NCBI GenBank assembly: GCA_021816965.1
Contig: JAKAWU010000010.1
Location: forward strand, 1 to 32,866
Source of the DNA: Thermoplasmata archaeon
Lineage (GTDB): Archaea; Thermoplasmatota; Thermoplasmata; Thermoplasmatales; Thermoplasmataceae
Length of the DNA: 32,866 nucleotides
Direction: 5' to 3'
The position numbers were made by a program, and so were the translations under genes. Below, piece after piece: positions 8,353 to 16,725 of the stretch (position 1 is the first letter of the stretch; every line of letters begins with the position of its first letter). The notes beneath the pieces were generated by a model. That model did no database searches and was not told the DNA's origin. It saw only the letters and a list, made by a program, of their open reading frames with translations.

Positions 8353-9291
8353 TCAAAGGAATGGCCCCAGAAGTAGCGGAAGGATAACAGTTGCATCCCC
8401 ATAAACATTGACAAATTTCGCATCTGGCCTGATCTTCTTCCATGAAATTGCCTCTTCGAGTTTTGCACCTGAAAGAGAACCATCAAATTCCTGTGCTGTT
8501 GTGATATAAACTGAGTAGTCAAGGCCACCTCTAAACTGATTCCACCATATGGTGTGGTGCTTGGAGATACCGCCACCTATCATCAGAGATCCTGTCTTTT
8601 TTGAATCAAATATTATGTCTGAAAGCTCATGCTCATCCTGAAGCACATCCACCATGAAATCTGGGTTCATTTCCCTGAAAGACCATAACTGTGAGCCAAA
8701 TGAGCCATCAGTTATGCCTGGAACGAATACCTTGATGTTGTTTTTTGCAGCATTATACAGGATGGAAGATTCATTGTTTATCTCCAACCCGAACCTGTGG
8801 ATGAGTTCCCATCCTGGCCAGACTTTCTTTTCTCCATACAGTTTTTCCAGCCTTGACTGCATGAATTGCTCCATTATTTCCCCATAGGATTCGTCAGGTA
8901 TGACAACACTACCCAGCCTGTTGACACCTATATCCTTGAGTTCTCTGTCCGGGTAATCAAAGGAACCACAGTAATAATCCCTGAATGACCGGGCAATATC
9001 ATGATCAAGTGTTCCGGTTGTGGTGATGATGACATCAACAAGTTTTCTCCTGACGATTTCATTTATCACCCCTCTGGTTCCAGTGGAAATGATGTCCGCC
9101 GGAAAGGAGAGGAACGTTGTGTTCTCATCCGAAAACATCTCTTTCATTATTTCATAAGCAACTGATATTTTTGAAGTAGTAAACCCGCCCGAAACGGCAA
9201 AATTCTCCATGAGTTCTCTCAGGCTTGTATTGCTGTTAACCATGGTATCTTTCACAGGTGTGGAAAGGATGCTCTTTCTATCTATTGACAT
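8353..9291 (-). CDS. dys: Deoxyhypusine synthase
   Basis: Transfers the aminobutyl group of spermidine to a lysine of initiation factor aIF5A, the first step of hypusine formation. The protein (312 residues, normal for archaeal forms) has the active-site lysine in GGGISKHHTIWWNQFRGG, followed by the family blocks YSVYITTAQEFDGSLSGA and AISWKKIRPDAKFVNVYGDA. The N-terminal GGFTTSKISVAYEIM and the NAD-site TTTGTLDHDIARSF are also present. The start is an ATG with no strong SD; a TTAAACATATT lies close upstream. It is flanked by relic-containing gaps and is not in an evident operon. Confidence 0.95.
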   Translation of the reverse strand: MSIDRKSILSTPVKDTMVNSNTSLRELMENFAVSGGFTTSKISVAYEIMKEMFSDENTTFLSFPADIISTGTRGVINEIVRRKLVDVIITTTGTLDHDIARSFRDYYCGSFDYPDRELKDIGVNRLGSVVIPDESYGEIMEQFMQSRLEKLYGEKKVWPGWELIHRFGLEINNESSILYNAAKNNIKVFVPGITDGSFGSQLWSFREMNPDFMVDVLQDEHELSDIIFDSKKTGSLMIGGGISKHHTIWWNQFRGGLDYSVYITTAQEFDGSLSGAKLEEAISWKKIRPDAKFVNVYGDATVILPLLLGPFL

Positions 9292-9402
9292 AATGCAATA
9301 TGTTTAACGCATATCTGATTTTTTCTATTGAAAAAAAAATCCGTGTTATGTTACTGTTAAATTATTACAGTATGTTGATGTCAACTACTACACCCTGAAG
9401 TA

Positions 9403-9459
9403 TTGTAGTTCGCTGCAGGTCTCCCTATTGCACATGGACATGAATTCATCGAACTACAA
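9403..9459. repeat. 10-bp inverted repeat, 37-base spacer
   Basis: TTGTAGTTCG (9403-9412) is exactly complementary to CGAACTACAA (9450-9459). An extra AACTAC at 9383-9388 is complementary to GTAGTT in the first arm. Possible readings are a transposon-end hairpin linked to the adjacent relic, or a structured RNA leader; the sequence alone does not decide. Confidence 0.45.
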
Positions 9460-9497
9460 CTATCTGTTGATTGACTTTGGTTGAGAACCTCAGTGGG

Positions 9498-9632
9498 TTA
9501 TTGACCATTTTTATACATCGGCACCCCCCATCCCGGCAGATGCTTTGACTCATTCAGTCCTCTCTTCGCGGAAGGTTTGCAATTGAAACCATTGTATCTC
9601 CATGCCAATGCATTGAAATTTGACTGCTGTTT
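9498..9632 (-). pseudogene. Probable 3' fragment of a tnpB-like gene
   Basis: A minus-strand frame open for 44 codons encodes SNFNALAWRYNGFN followed by SAKRGLNESKHLPG, ending in TAA at 9498-9500. The NFNA...RYNGF block looks like the segment just after the zinc ribbon of TnpB proteins (ADxNAsxNIA-R). The frame is interrupted upstream by TGA and no zinc ribbon remains, so this is a fragment. Confidence is limited because the fragment is short and no alignment was run. Confidence 0.35.
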
Positions 9633-9669
9633 TCAAACTCCTAACAAAAACTATTAATAATTTTCATAA

Positions 9670-10965
9670 ATGATGAAAAAGAGATTAAAAATGCAAAAAC
9701 GTGAAAATAATATTTCTAGAGATAATGGCAGAATAATGTCTGTAATGCTTATTTCACTCATTGTGGATGAATGGAATGTTTTCCTGATTCCACAAACTAA
9801 TACATTTGTCAGGTCTTTCTTTCATCTGAATAATTTTTCGTTTGGCCTAATCACTGCAGTGGTCATAGGTGGAGCAGCCATAGGTTCTCTTTTGGGAGGC
9901 TACCTGACAGATCGATTTGGAAGGAAAATTATATTTCAGGCAGACATGATAGTATTTATCATTGCAGCCATAGCATCCACCTTTTCCACTGATTTCACGT
10001 TCTTTACCATCACAAGGTTCATTGCTGGAATAGCAGTAGGTGCTGATATTTCAAACGTTTATGCATATATTATGGAAAGTTCAGCCACAGGCAGGAGAGA
10101 ATTCACAGGGGCCATGAATACTTTGATGGCTTCATTCTCTATTCTTGCGATAAATTTCGTTATACTGTACATGATGTTTATAAATGAAGCACAGAACATC
10201 ATATGGAAATATCCCCTGATTCTCTCTGTGTTGCCTGCATCAATCGGTCTTGTTCTATCCCTGAGAATTGGTGAAACGGGATTGTGGAAAGAAGTCTCAT
10301 CAAAGAATAAAGGAGAGAGAGGAAAAATCTCCGACATTCTTTCGAATGGCATTAAAAGGAAAACAACCATTTTCACCTGGATATCAGGAACTGCAAGCAC
10401 CATTGAAATAGGCACATTTGCCTTCTTCATACCTTATATAATAAGAAACCTCGGAATCTCCTCACCCATGTCAAGAGAACTGATAATAATAGGAGTGTAC
10501 GCTTTTGGTATTCCATCAGGTTATCTTGGGCCCAGACTCCTTCCACGGCTTGGATTGCGAAAATTGAGCTATGTCGGGTACATTATAACTGTTGTTTCCC
10601 TTATCTCTGCAGGGCTTTTGATCATTGAAAGGATGTACATACTTGTACCATTTTCAATGGTGATGTTTGTCTGGGGAAACCACTGGAATTCTCAACCTAT
10701 ACTGACTTCCCAGGCTCTTGTCTCACAAACTGAATACAGGGGAAGATCTGTTGGAATAACCAACTTCATTTCTGAACTGCCTGCTTTCCTCTCCATTACC
10801 TTATTCCCTTCGCTGATATCGTACATAGGCCTGGGTGAATCCACCCTCCTTATTGCACTGGCACCAGTGACTGGATTGCTTGCTGCACTGTACATTTTCA
10901 AGGAAATATATGGATATACGGATGATCTTAACATTTATGGCATATCTGCAATTGAGATGTCATGA
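9670..10965 (+). CDS. MFS transporter, sugar-porter-like
   Basis: A 431-residue integral membrane protein with about 12 predicted transmembrane segments. The signature GGYLTDRFGRKIIF follows TM2, and RFIAGIAVGADISNVYAYIMES in TM4 is typical of the sugar/organic-acid branch. Substrate is unknown. Start choice is uncertain: ATGs exist at 9670, 9673 and 9691. CTATTAATAA at 9652-9661 would place a leaderless start nearer to 9691 (MQKRENN), so the first seven residues may not be made. The ABC transporter pair follows 51 bases later on the same strand, apparently with its own TATA box. Confidence 0.87.
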   Translation: MMKKRLKMQKRENNISRDNGRIMSVMLISLIVDEWNVFLIPQTNTFVRSFFHLNNFSFGLITAVVIGGAAIGSLLGGYLTDRFGRKIIFQADMIVFIIAAIASTFSTDFTFFTITRFIAGIAVGADISNVYAYIMESSATGRREFTGAMNTLMASFSILAINFVILYMMFINEAQNIIWKYPLILSVLPASIGLVLSLRIGETGLWKEVSSKNKGERGKISDILSNGIKRKTTIFTWISGTASTIEIGTFAFFIPYIIRNLGISSPMSRELIIIGVYAFGIPSGYLGPRLLPRLGLRKLSYVGYIITVVSLISAGLLIIERMYILVPFSMVMFVWGNHWNSQPILTSQALVSQTEYRGRSVGITNFISELPAFLSITLFPSLISYIGLGESTLLIALAPVTGLLAALYIFKEIYGYTDDLNIYGISAIEMS

Positions 10966-11016
10966 ATTTTAAGGGATTATCTTATAATACAAGTTTTTCT
11001 CAAAGTTTTTATTCTG

Positions 11017-11781
11017 ATGTTGAATAACAAGCATATGGAATTTTCTGACACGGAATTAGCCACTGAAGCACAAATTCCGTTATCTTTCCGGAATGTCACA
11101 AAATCATACGGAAAAAATATTGCGGTAAATGGCCTAAATATTGAGATAAAGAATGGAGAAAAAGTAGCTCTCCTTGGAGAAAATGGTGCGGGTAAATCTA
11201 CCACATTGAAAATAATCAGTGGGCTCATGAGGCCGGATGCGGGAAGTGTCAGAATTTATGGGCATCTTCCAAGTTCCATTTCTGCAAAGAAACATATTGG
11301 ATATCTTCCTGAGGACCCGAGTCCATACCTGAATCTTTCTGTCAGGGAAAATCTGGAGTACATAGGAGCAATAAGGCAGGCTAGAAATCTTGAATCAAGG
11401 ATTGATGATCTCATATACAATCTCCAGCTCAAGAATTATGAGAAACAGAAACCACTTTCTCTCTCGCGGGGCAACAGGCAGAAACTCTGCCTTGCACTTT
11501 CCATCATACATGAGCCATCATTCTGTGTCATGGATGAACCACTGAATTACCTTGATATACCTACCCAGGAGATCATTTTCCAGTATTTTGAAAACATGAA
11601 TAGTTCATTCATTATTTCCACCCATATCCTTTCCATTGCAAGGAGATTGACTGAAAGAATTATCATAATTTCATCAGGAGCGAAAATCTGGGATGGGAAA
11701 CTTGCTGAACTTGAAGAAATGGGTAAGAATGGTAAAACCATGGAAAATGTCTTGTCGGAATTGATGAAAAATGTTTCTTAA
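11017..11781 (+). CDS. ABC transporter ATP-binding protein
   Basis: A 254-residue nucleotide-binding subunit that would drive the adjacent permease. Walker A is GENGAGKST (about residues 54-62), the Q-loop region reads GYLPEDPSPY, the signature is LSRGNRQK instead of LSGGQ, Walker B is FCVMDEPLNYLD and the switch histidine is in ISTHIL. A C-terminal extension after the catalytic core fits exporters of the ABC-2 type. ATG 11017 is about 32 bases after CTTATAATAC; ATG at 11035 is an alternative. The stop overlaps the permease start by 11 bases, indicating translational coupling. No substrate-binding protein is nearby, so export is more likely than import. Confidence 0.9.
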   Translation: MLNNKHMEFSDTELATEAQIPLSFRNVTKSYGKNIAVNGLNIEIKNGEKVALLGENGAGKSTTLKIISGLMRPDAGSVRIYGHLPSSISAKKHIGYLPEDPSPYLNLSVRENLEYIGAIRQARNLESRIDDLIYNLQLKNYEKQKPLSLSRGNRQKLCLALSIIHEPSFCVMDEPLNYLDIPTQEIIFQYFENMNSSFIISTHILSIARRLTERIIIISSGAKIWDGKLAELEEMGKNGKTMENVLSELMKNVS

Positions 11782-13174
11782 ACTTCTCACTCTTCTTATC
11801 AGAACCAGATTCTCGAAATCATACCTAATAATTATATCTCTTGTGTTTTTATACTCAATTCTTGCCTTATGGATGGGTTTCACAGCCAGCTTTTTTATTC
11901 CCCAGTATTACCTCGGGTTTATCTTCGCCATATTCCTTGTACCATCAACATATATTGGAGGACTTTCCATCAATGAAGCCGACAGGGATTTTCTCTTCAC
12001 TTCTGCCATTAGGAACAGAGATCTTATTCCAACCTTTTACCTTGCTCAGGCCATTGCCTCTTCTCTGATATTTATGTCTGCCACGCTTGTGTATCTTACG
12101 CTTCTGGCCGGTAATCTCCTGTATCTTGCATATGGAATTATCTCTGTAATCTGCATGTCACTTCTCCCCATATCCATGAGTCTTAACATGGCAGGAAAGG
12201 GTTCCATAATGAAGATTTCCATATGCACACTTGAATTCCTTTGGATTCTGTCATCATTCTTCGGATACACTATTGGGCCCATTTCTTTCCTGGATGGAGG
12301 GCCTGGCTCACTTATCTCCATGCTTGTGCTTCTTACCATAACTGTAATAACAACAAGTCTCGCATTCTTAAGTATCAATGCGGAATCACTTCCCTTCAGG
12401 TTCTATTCCTTTTCTGCAAGAAACAAAGATCGTTTTACAAGAACCCAGAAATTTGCAGGAATGAGAAGTGAGAAAGCAGTCATAAAATTAAATTTCACAC
12501 AGGTTGATTTCACGAGCAGAGTGGCCAGTGTTGGGAATATAAGAGTAAGAGTGAACAGGATCAGTGTATATAGGCTTTTTGTGGTGATGTGCGTTTTCTC
12601 TGCTGCATATTTCGCTGTGAGTTTTTTCTATATCAGAATGGAAAACTTTCAGATTTTTATTGCAACATCATACATAGCATGGTTCCTGATCATTGCAATG
12701 AGCTCTGGAACTATGTCCAAGGAAAGGGCATGGCTTTCCCTGAGCGCAATGCCTATTGAATCATACATGAGACTTCTGATGATATCAAAGATCATACAGG
12801 CATTGTTTGTTTCACTACCCTTCTCAATAGTAACAATTTTTCTGGTTTTTGAAGGTATTCTTCCCACATCTGTACCACTCCTCTTCCTTTTTGTTGTACC
12901 TTCATTTGCAGGTATTAACTTCACTATTTCACTTATAAGAAAACCATACCAGGTACTTCAGGAAGATATTCTTCCATCAATCTATAATTCCTCTCAGTTC
13001 ATGACCGTTCCAATTTCACTTTTTATGCTTTTCTTCATCTTTCTGGTGATGATATATCCATTTGCATTCCTACTCCTGATTCCTGGAACACTACTTGTCA
13101 TATTTGCATCGTTCTTCAGTAGGTTTTACTGGCAGAACGGAATTTACAGATGGATAGAGATGGGTTATGTTTGA
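11771..13174 (+). CDS. ABC transporter permease (membrane subunit)
   Basis: A 467-residue, very hydrophobic protein with roughly 12 membrane segments, starting with SYLIIISLVFLYSILALW and ending with a pair near the C-terminus (LFMLFFIFLVMIYPFAFL). A charged loop of about 60 residues divides two six-helix halves near residues 200-260. I recognise no family motif in the sequence; the assignment as permease comes from topology and from the 11-base overlap with the ATPase gene. Substrate is unknown. The gene ends 14 bases from the convergent IMP dehydrogenase stop. Confidence 0.75.
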   Translation: MFLKLLTLLIRTRFSKSYLIIISLVFLYSILALWMGFTASFFIPQYYLGFIFAIFLVPSTYIGGLSINEADRDFLFTSAIRNRDLIPTFYLAQAIASSLIFMSATLVYLTLLAGNLLYLAYGIISVICMSLLPISMSLNMAGKGSIMKISICTLEFLWILSSFFGYTIGPISFLDGGPGSLISMLVLLTITVITTSLAFLSINAESLPFRFYSFSARNKDRFTRTQKFAGMRSEKAVIKLNFTQVDFTSRVASVGNIRVRVNRISVYRLFVVMCVFSAAYFAVSFFYIRMENFQIFIATSYIAWFLIIAMSSGTMSKERAWLSLSAMPIESYMRLLMISKIIQALFVSLPFSIVTIFLVFEGILPTSVPLLFLFVVPSFAGINFTISLIRKPYQVLQEDILPSIYNSSQFMTVPISLFMLFFIFLVMIYPFAFLLLIPGTLLVIFASFFSRFYWQNGIYRWIEMGYV

Positions 13175-13188
13175 AAAAAATTTAAAAA

Positions 13189-14643
13189 TTAATTGGAATA
13201 GAGTTGGTAATTTGGTGGCTCTGAAATTATTTTTATGTCATGTGGATGGTTTTCTCTCAGCCCACTGTTAGTGATCTTCACAAAGGTCGTGTTCTTTCTC
13301 AGTTCCTCAATGTTCCTTGAGCCAGAATAGCCCATTCCAGCCTTAATTCCGCCTACCAGTTGATACAGGACATCCTCAACCTTTCCCCTGTATGGAACTG
13401 CACCCTCCACTCCTTCTGCAACAAACTTGCTTCCGCTGAATTTTCCATACCTGTCAGAACCTTTCACCATTGCCCCCAGAGAGCCCATTCCCCTGTATGT
13501 CTTGTACTTCCTTCCATTTATTATCATTTCTGTTCCGGGGCTTTCATCAGTTCCTGCCAGAAGTGAACCGACCATGACTGATTCTGCACCTGCTGCAATT
13601 GCTTTCACTATATCACCAGAGAAACGTATTCCCCCATCAGAAATAATTGGAATATCATGCATCGATGCTATGTCAGCCGTTTCTGAAATTGCGGTTATCT
13701 GTGGAACGCCGATACCTGCAACAACCCTTGTTGTGCATATAGATCCTGGACCTATCCCTGTCTTGATACCATCAACTTCACATGATGCTATATCCTCTGC
13801 TGCCTGAGCAGTCGCAATATTTCCTACCACAATATCTACATCAATTTTCTTTCTCAGGGTTCGTATGGATGAAAGCACATTCTCGTTGTGTGCGTGAGCG
13901 GTGTCGATAACTATTACATCGGCACCTTCCTTTTCCATCAGGAGTGCCCTGTCAATGTCAAAGGGGCCAACGGCAGCACCAACCATTAATTGCCCCTCAT
14001 CATCCCTTGTGGCAAGTGGGAATCTTTTTCTTGTGAAGATATCTTTTGATGTTATCAGACCCACCACCTTCATCTTCTTATCTACAAGAGGAAGCTTTTC
14101 AATGCGGTTCTTAAACAAAATCATTGATGCTTCATCTGGAGAAATGCCCTCTTCAGCATATATGACATCCTTCGTCATTATGTCCTTGACTCTTGTGCCA
14201 TCCCTCTGTGCATAACCAAGATCTCTTCTTGTGACAATTCCAACCAGTTTTTCATGCTCAATAACAGGGAATCCTGCAATGTTCTTTTCATCCATTATGT
14301 TAAGTGCTACATTGGCAGGAGTTTCCGGATCAATAGTATGAACATTCCTTATAACGATGGATTCCTCTCTCTTCACTTTCCTGATCATTGTAGCTTCTTC
14401 ATTCTTTGACATGTTCCTGTGGATTATTCCAAGTCCACCAGCTCTTGACATTGCAACTGCCATGTTCCATTCAGTGACTGTATCCATGGGGGAACTTGTG
14501 ATTGGTGAATTTAGTTTTATCCTCTTGGAAAATCTTGTGGTAACATCAGTCATAGATGGCTCTATAAGTGATTTTGCCGGTAAAATTAGTACATCATCAA
14601 AGGTCAATCCTTCTACAATTTTAGATAACTTATCGTGGAACAT
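13189..14643 (-). CDS. guaB: IMP dehydrogenase
   Basis: Oxidises IMP to XMP with NAD+, the committed step of guanine nucleotide synthesis. The N-terminal [13 protein letters not shown] is diagnostic. Two CBS domains are inserted at about residues 95-205, then [12 protein letters not shown]-type barrel strands, the catalytic cysteine in [11 protein letters not shown] (about residue 303) and the flap [10 protein letters not shown]. The ORF track begins at a TTG at 14691; I prefer ATG 14643 because known family members start with MF.xKL and a TATA-like ATATTTATTA (14665-14674) is centred about 27 bases upstream, fitting a leaderless message. This gives 484 residues, the usual length. Confidence 0.94.
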   Translation of the reverse strand: MFHDKLSKIVEGLTFDDVLILPAKSLIEPSMTDVTTRFSKRIKLNSPITSSPMDTVTEWNMAVAMSRAGGLGIIHRNMSKNEEATMIRKVKREESIVIRNVHTIDPETPANVALNIMDEKNIAGFPVIEHEKLVGIVTRRDLGYAQRDGTRVKDIMTKDVIYAEEGISPDEASMILFKNRIEKLPLVDKKMKVVGLITSKDIFTRKRFPLATRDDEGQLMVGAAVGPFDIDRALLMEKEGADVIVIDTAHAHNENVLSSIRTLRKKIDVDIVVGNIATAQAAEDIASCEVDGIKTGIGPGSICTTRVVAGIGVPQITAISETADIASMHDIPIISDGGIRFSGDIVKAIAAGAESVMVGSLLAGTDESPGTEMIINGRKYKTYRGMGSLGAMVKGSDRYGKFSGSKFVAEGVEGAVPYRGKVEDVLYQLVGGIKAGMGYSGSRNIEELRKNTTFVKITNSGLRENHPHDIKIISEPPNYQLYSN

Positions 14644-14664
14644 GAGAAGTGAGGTTAAATCACT

Positions 14665-14674
14665 TAATAAATAT
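14665..14674 (-). promoter_or_regulatory. TATA box of guaB
   Basis: ATATTTATTA on the minus strand is centred about 27 bases before ATG 14643. It falls inside the longer ORF-track version of guaB, which argues against the upstream TTG start. Confidence 0.6.
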
Positions 14675-14736
14675 TGCCAAATATTGCCCAAAAATGCCTG
14701 TAGAATCCATGTGTGCAGACATCGTTTGAAAAATCA

Positions 14737-15429
14737 TTAAGGATTAAAAATTTCCATTTTATTAGTGGAATAAAGTTTCTCTAGTTTTCCAAGATGTTCA
14801 TGGATTATGGAGTCATAATCATAACTTATGACCTCATAGTATCTCTGCACTATTCTGGAAGGGATGCCAATTTCCAAACTTGCTGCAGTTTTTCTCTTTT
14901 CCCATGGAGTCACCCTGAAATCAGCGGGAAAAACGTCTGATGAATCAGGTCCCTTTTTCCTGACTGTTACTGCATAAATACTGTAAAGGTTGTAAAGCCT
15001 GCTGAACATGTGTGTAACATCATAAATGATCCTGAAGGAACTACTGTATACAGAGAGCGCAGCGTCTCCTATTACAAGTGCAAAATCATTTTCTTCAAGC
15101 AGTGATGTCGGGTCTGAATGCTTACTCCTGATCAGTATTGAATCTGGAAATGTTTTATCCAGGACCAAACGAAGGAAAAATGCAGTGGTTTCAGTCTGGC
15201 TTGTGACCCCTATTCTCATTCTATCATGAGGTTCTTCATTTCGTGATATCATGAGATTCGACATAGAATGCCCAAGGCCCGTTATTGTAGGACCTCTTAC
15301 GAGATTTAATTGATCTTTATTATTGAAATAATCCACAACGGAAATCATGGCATAATCAACTTTTCCCGACATTACAAGGGACAGATTTTCCCTTGTGTCA
15401 TGGCTTTCCACCGAAATTTTATCCTTCAT
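14737..15429 (-). CDS. mqnA: Chorismate dehydratase MqnA (N-terminus uncertain)
   Basis: MqnA converts chorismate to 3-enolpyruvylbenzoate, the first step of the futalosine route to menaquinone. The blocks SGKVDYAMISVVDYF, GVTSQTETTAFFLRLVL and ALVIGDAALSV...YDVTHMFSRLYNLYSIYAVTVRKK match the MqnA/MqnD fold, and the neighbours are mqnE and mqnC. At 230 residues from ATG 15429 it is short: family members begin with an IxxLN...PL segment. The same frame is open upstream back to TAA at about 15499 and encodes SSISLINLTHSIPL, which resembles that missing segment, yet it contains no ATG, GTG or TTG. Either an unusual start (CTG near 15483 or ATA near 15489) is used or a shortened protein is made. 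AAGGGA before 15429 is a weak SD. Confidence 0.78.
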   Translation of the reverse strand: MKDKISVESHDTRENLSLVMSGKVDYAMISVVDYFNNKDQLNLVRGPTITGLGHSMSNLMISRNEEPHDRMRIGVTSQTETTAFFLRLVLDKTFPDSILIRSKHSDPTSLLEENDFALVIGDAALSVYSSSFRIIYDVTHMFSRLYNLYSIYAVTVRKKGPDSSDVFPADFRVTPWEKRKTAASLEIGIPSRIVQRYYEVISYDYDSIIHEHLGKLEKLYSTNKMEIFNP

Positions 15430-15479
15430 GTGTTCCCTTAATGGAATGCTGTGTGTGAGATTGATCAGGGAGATGCTGC

Positions 15480-16589
15480 TCAGAAATATCCCCTTATATT
15501 ATAGAATGTGTCTCTCTTTGCAGGTATTTTCCCTACTTCCCTTATCATGGATGATAATTCTTCCACTGTTGTCTGCTCATGCCTGTTTGTTGCACCGAAT
15601 ATCTTTTCGCTTACGGCGGTTCCGACCAAGTCATTTCCACCTCCAGTCAGTGCCATCTGGGCTATTCCCTTTCCCATTGCCACCCAGTAAACGCTGATGT
15701 TTTTTATAGAATTTCCCAAAATGATCCTTGCAAGGGCGATCACCTTAAGGTCCTTGTCCCCTGGCGATGGTCCCTTCACCATTCCCATTTTCAGCAAAGG
15801 AGTGTTTTCAGGACTGTATTTCAATGGGATGAAAGAGAGGAAACCTGGCGATTCAATCTCGCAATCCCTCAATTTTATCATGTGATCTGCTATATGAACC
15901 CATTTTTCCACATGTCCATAGGTCATTGTGGAATTCCCCCTGATTCCCATGGAATGAAGAAGCTTGGCAATATTGAGATATTCCTCACCGCTTATCTTTT
16001 CAGGTGTGGTGATTGTCTTTCTGATATCCGGATCAAAAATCTCCGCTCCTCCTCCAGTGTGTGCCTGCATGCCAGCAGCATGAAGCCTTTCTATAGTTTC
16101 CTTGACCGAGTTTCCTGTGACCTTGGCAATGAAGGATATCTCTGGTATAGTGAGTGCTTTAAGAGTACTTTCAGGCATGTAATTCCTGACTGTTGAGAAA
16201 ATTTCCTCATAATATTCAAGTGGAAGATATGGGTTGAACCCTCCTACCATATGGATTTCAGTCGGATGAAAAGCCTTTGCTTTCTCCAGTTCATTCTTCA
16301 CATCATCCACAGTGAGTTCATATCCCCGATCAGTTTTTCCCCTGATCTTTGCAGGAACATAAAAAGCACATATGGGACAACTTGCAGCACAGAAATTACT
16401 ATAGTTGATATTATATGAGACGGCGAAGGTCACCCTGTTTCCAATCTGAAGATCAGTAAGTGAGTCTGCCATGGACATCAGTTCATGAACAGAGAGGCTT
16501 TCTAACATCTCCATTGAATCCTTGACATCAAACCGGTGATTATTCCTTGAAAGTTCTGACCAGTAATCTGAGGAATAAGTGTTCAACAT
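15480..16589 (-). CDS. mqnE: Aminofutalosine synthase (radical SAM)
   Basis: A radical S-adenosylmethionine enzyme that joins 3-enolpyruvylbenzoate with the adenosyl moiety to give 6-amino-6-deoxyfutalosine in menaquinone synthesis. The 4Fe-4S cysteines are in NFCAASCPICAFYV (CX3CX2C, about residues 67-74). Downstream are HMVGGFNPYLPLEYYEE, the GGGAEIFDPDIRKTITTPEKISGEEYL block and SFIPLKYSPENT; the IPL...ENT form favours MqnE over MqnC. The ORF track starts at a TTG (16619), but ATG 16589 preceded by GGAG is more likely, giving 369 residues. It is transcribed with mqnA downstream and diverges from mqnC. Confidence 0.87.
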   Translation of the reverse strand: MLNTYSSDYWSELSRNNHRFDVKDSMEMLESLSVHELMSMADSLTDLQIGNRVTFAVSYNINYSNFCAASCPICAFYVPAKIRGKTDRGYELTVDDVKNELEKAKAFHPTEIHMVGGFNPYLPLEYYEEIFSTVRNYMPESTLKALTIPEISFIAKVTGNSVKETIERLHAAGMQAHTGGGAEIFDPDIRKTITTPEKISGEEYLNIAKLLHSMGIRGNSTMTYGHVEKWVHIADHMIKLRDCEIESPGFLSFIPLKYSPENTPLLKMGMVKGPSPGDKDLKVIALARIILGNSIKNISVYWVAMGKGIAQMALTGGGNDLVGTAVSEKIFGATNRHEQTTVEELSSMIREVGKIPAKRDTFYNIRGYF

Positions 16590-16697
16590 AACTCCATATT
16601 TCAATATTGTTAATAACAATTATTTAGGTAAAGTTTTACACAACTTTCTATGCATTATCCATTACAACAGGTGATTCACATAAATCTTTTGCAATTC

Positions 16698-16707
16698 TTT
16701 ATTTATT
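16698..16707 (+). promoter_or_regulatory. TATA box of mqnC
   Basis: TTTATTTATT is centred about 24 bases before ATG 16726, the usual distance for a leaderless archaeal message. It lies in the 136-base divergent region between mqnE and mqnC. Confidence 0.55.
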
Positions 16708-16725
16708 CATGAAAGATACTGATTC

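Larger units (their letters stand above)
9292..9669. other. Intergenic gap with inverted repeat and transposase relic
   Basis: The 378-base gap between divergent dys and an MFS gene contains a 10-bp perfect inverted repeat, TTGTAGTTCG at 9403-9412 and CGAACTACAA at 9450-9459. A third copy of AACTAC at 9383-9388 could pair alternatively with the first arm. A likely tnpB relic lies at 9498-9632 on the minus strand. Near 9652-9661 CTATTAATAA is TATA-like for the MFS gene. I see no intact gene. Confidence 0.55.

Noticed and set aside
14644-14691. Longer guaB start at TTG 14691
   Set aside because: The extension contains the TATA box and does not resemble IMP dehydrogenase N-termini.
15480-16196. 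Plus-strand ORFs of 100 and 205 residues over mqnE
   Set aside because: Shadow frames of a clearly identified radical SAM gene; no domain in their translations.
16590-16619. TTG start for mqnE at 16619
   Set aside because: ATG 16589 has GGAG just upstream, and the extra ten residues are not family-like.
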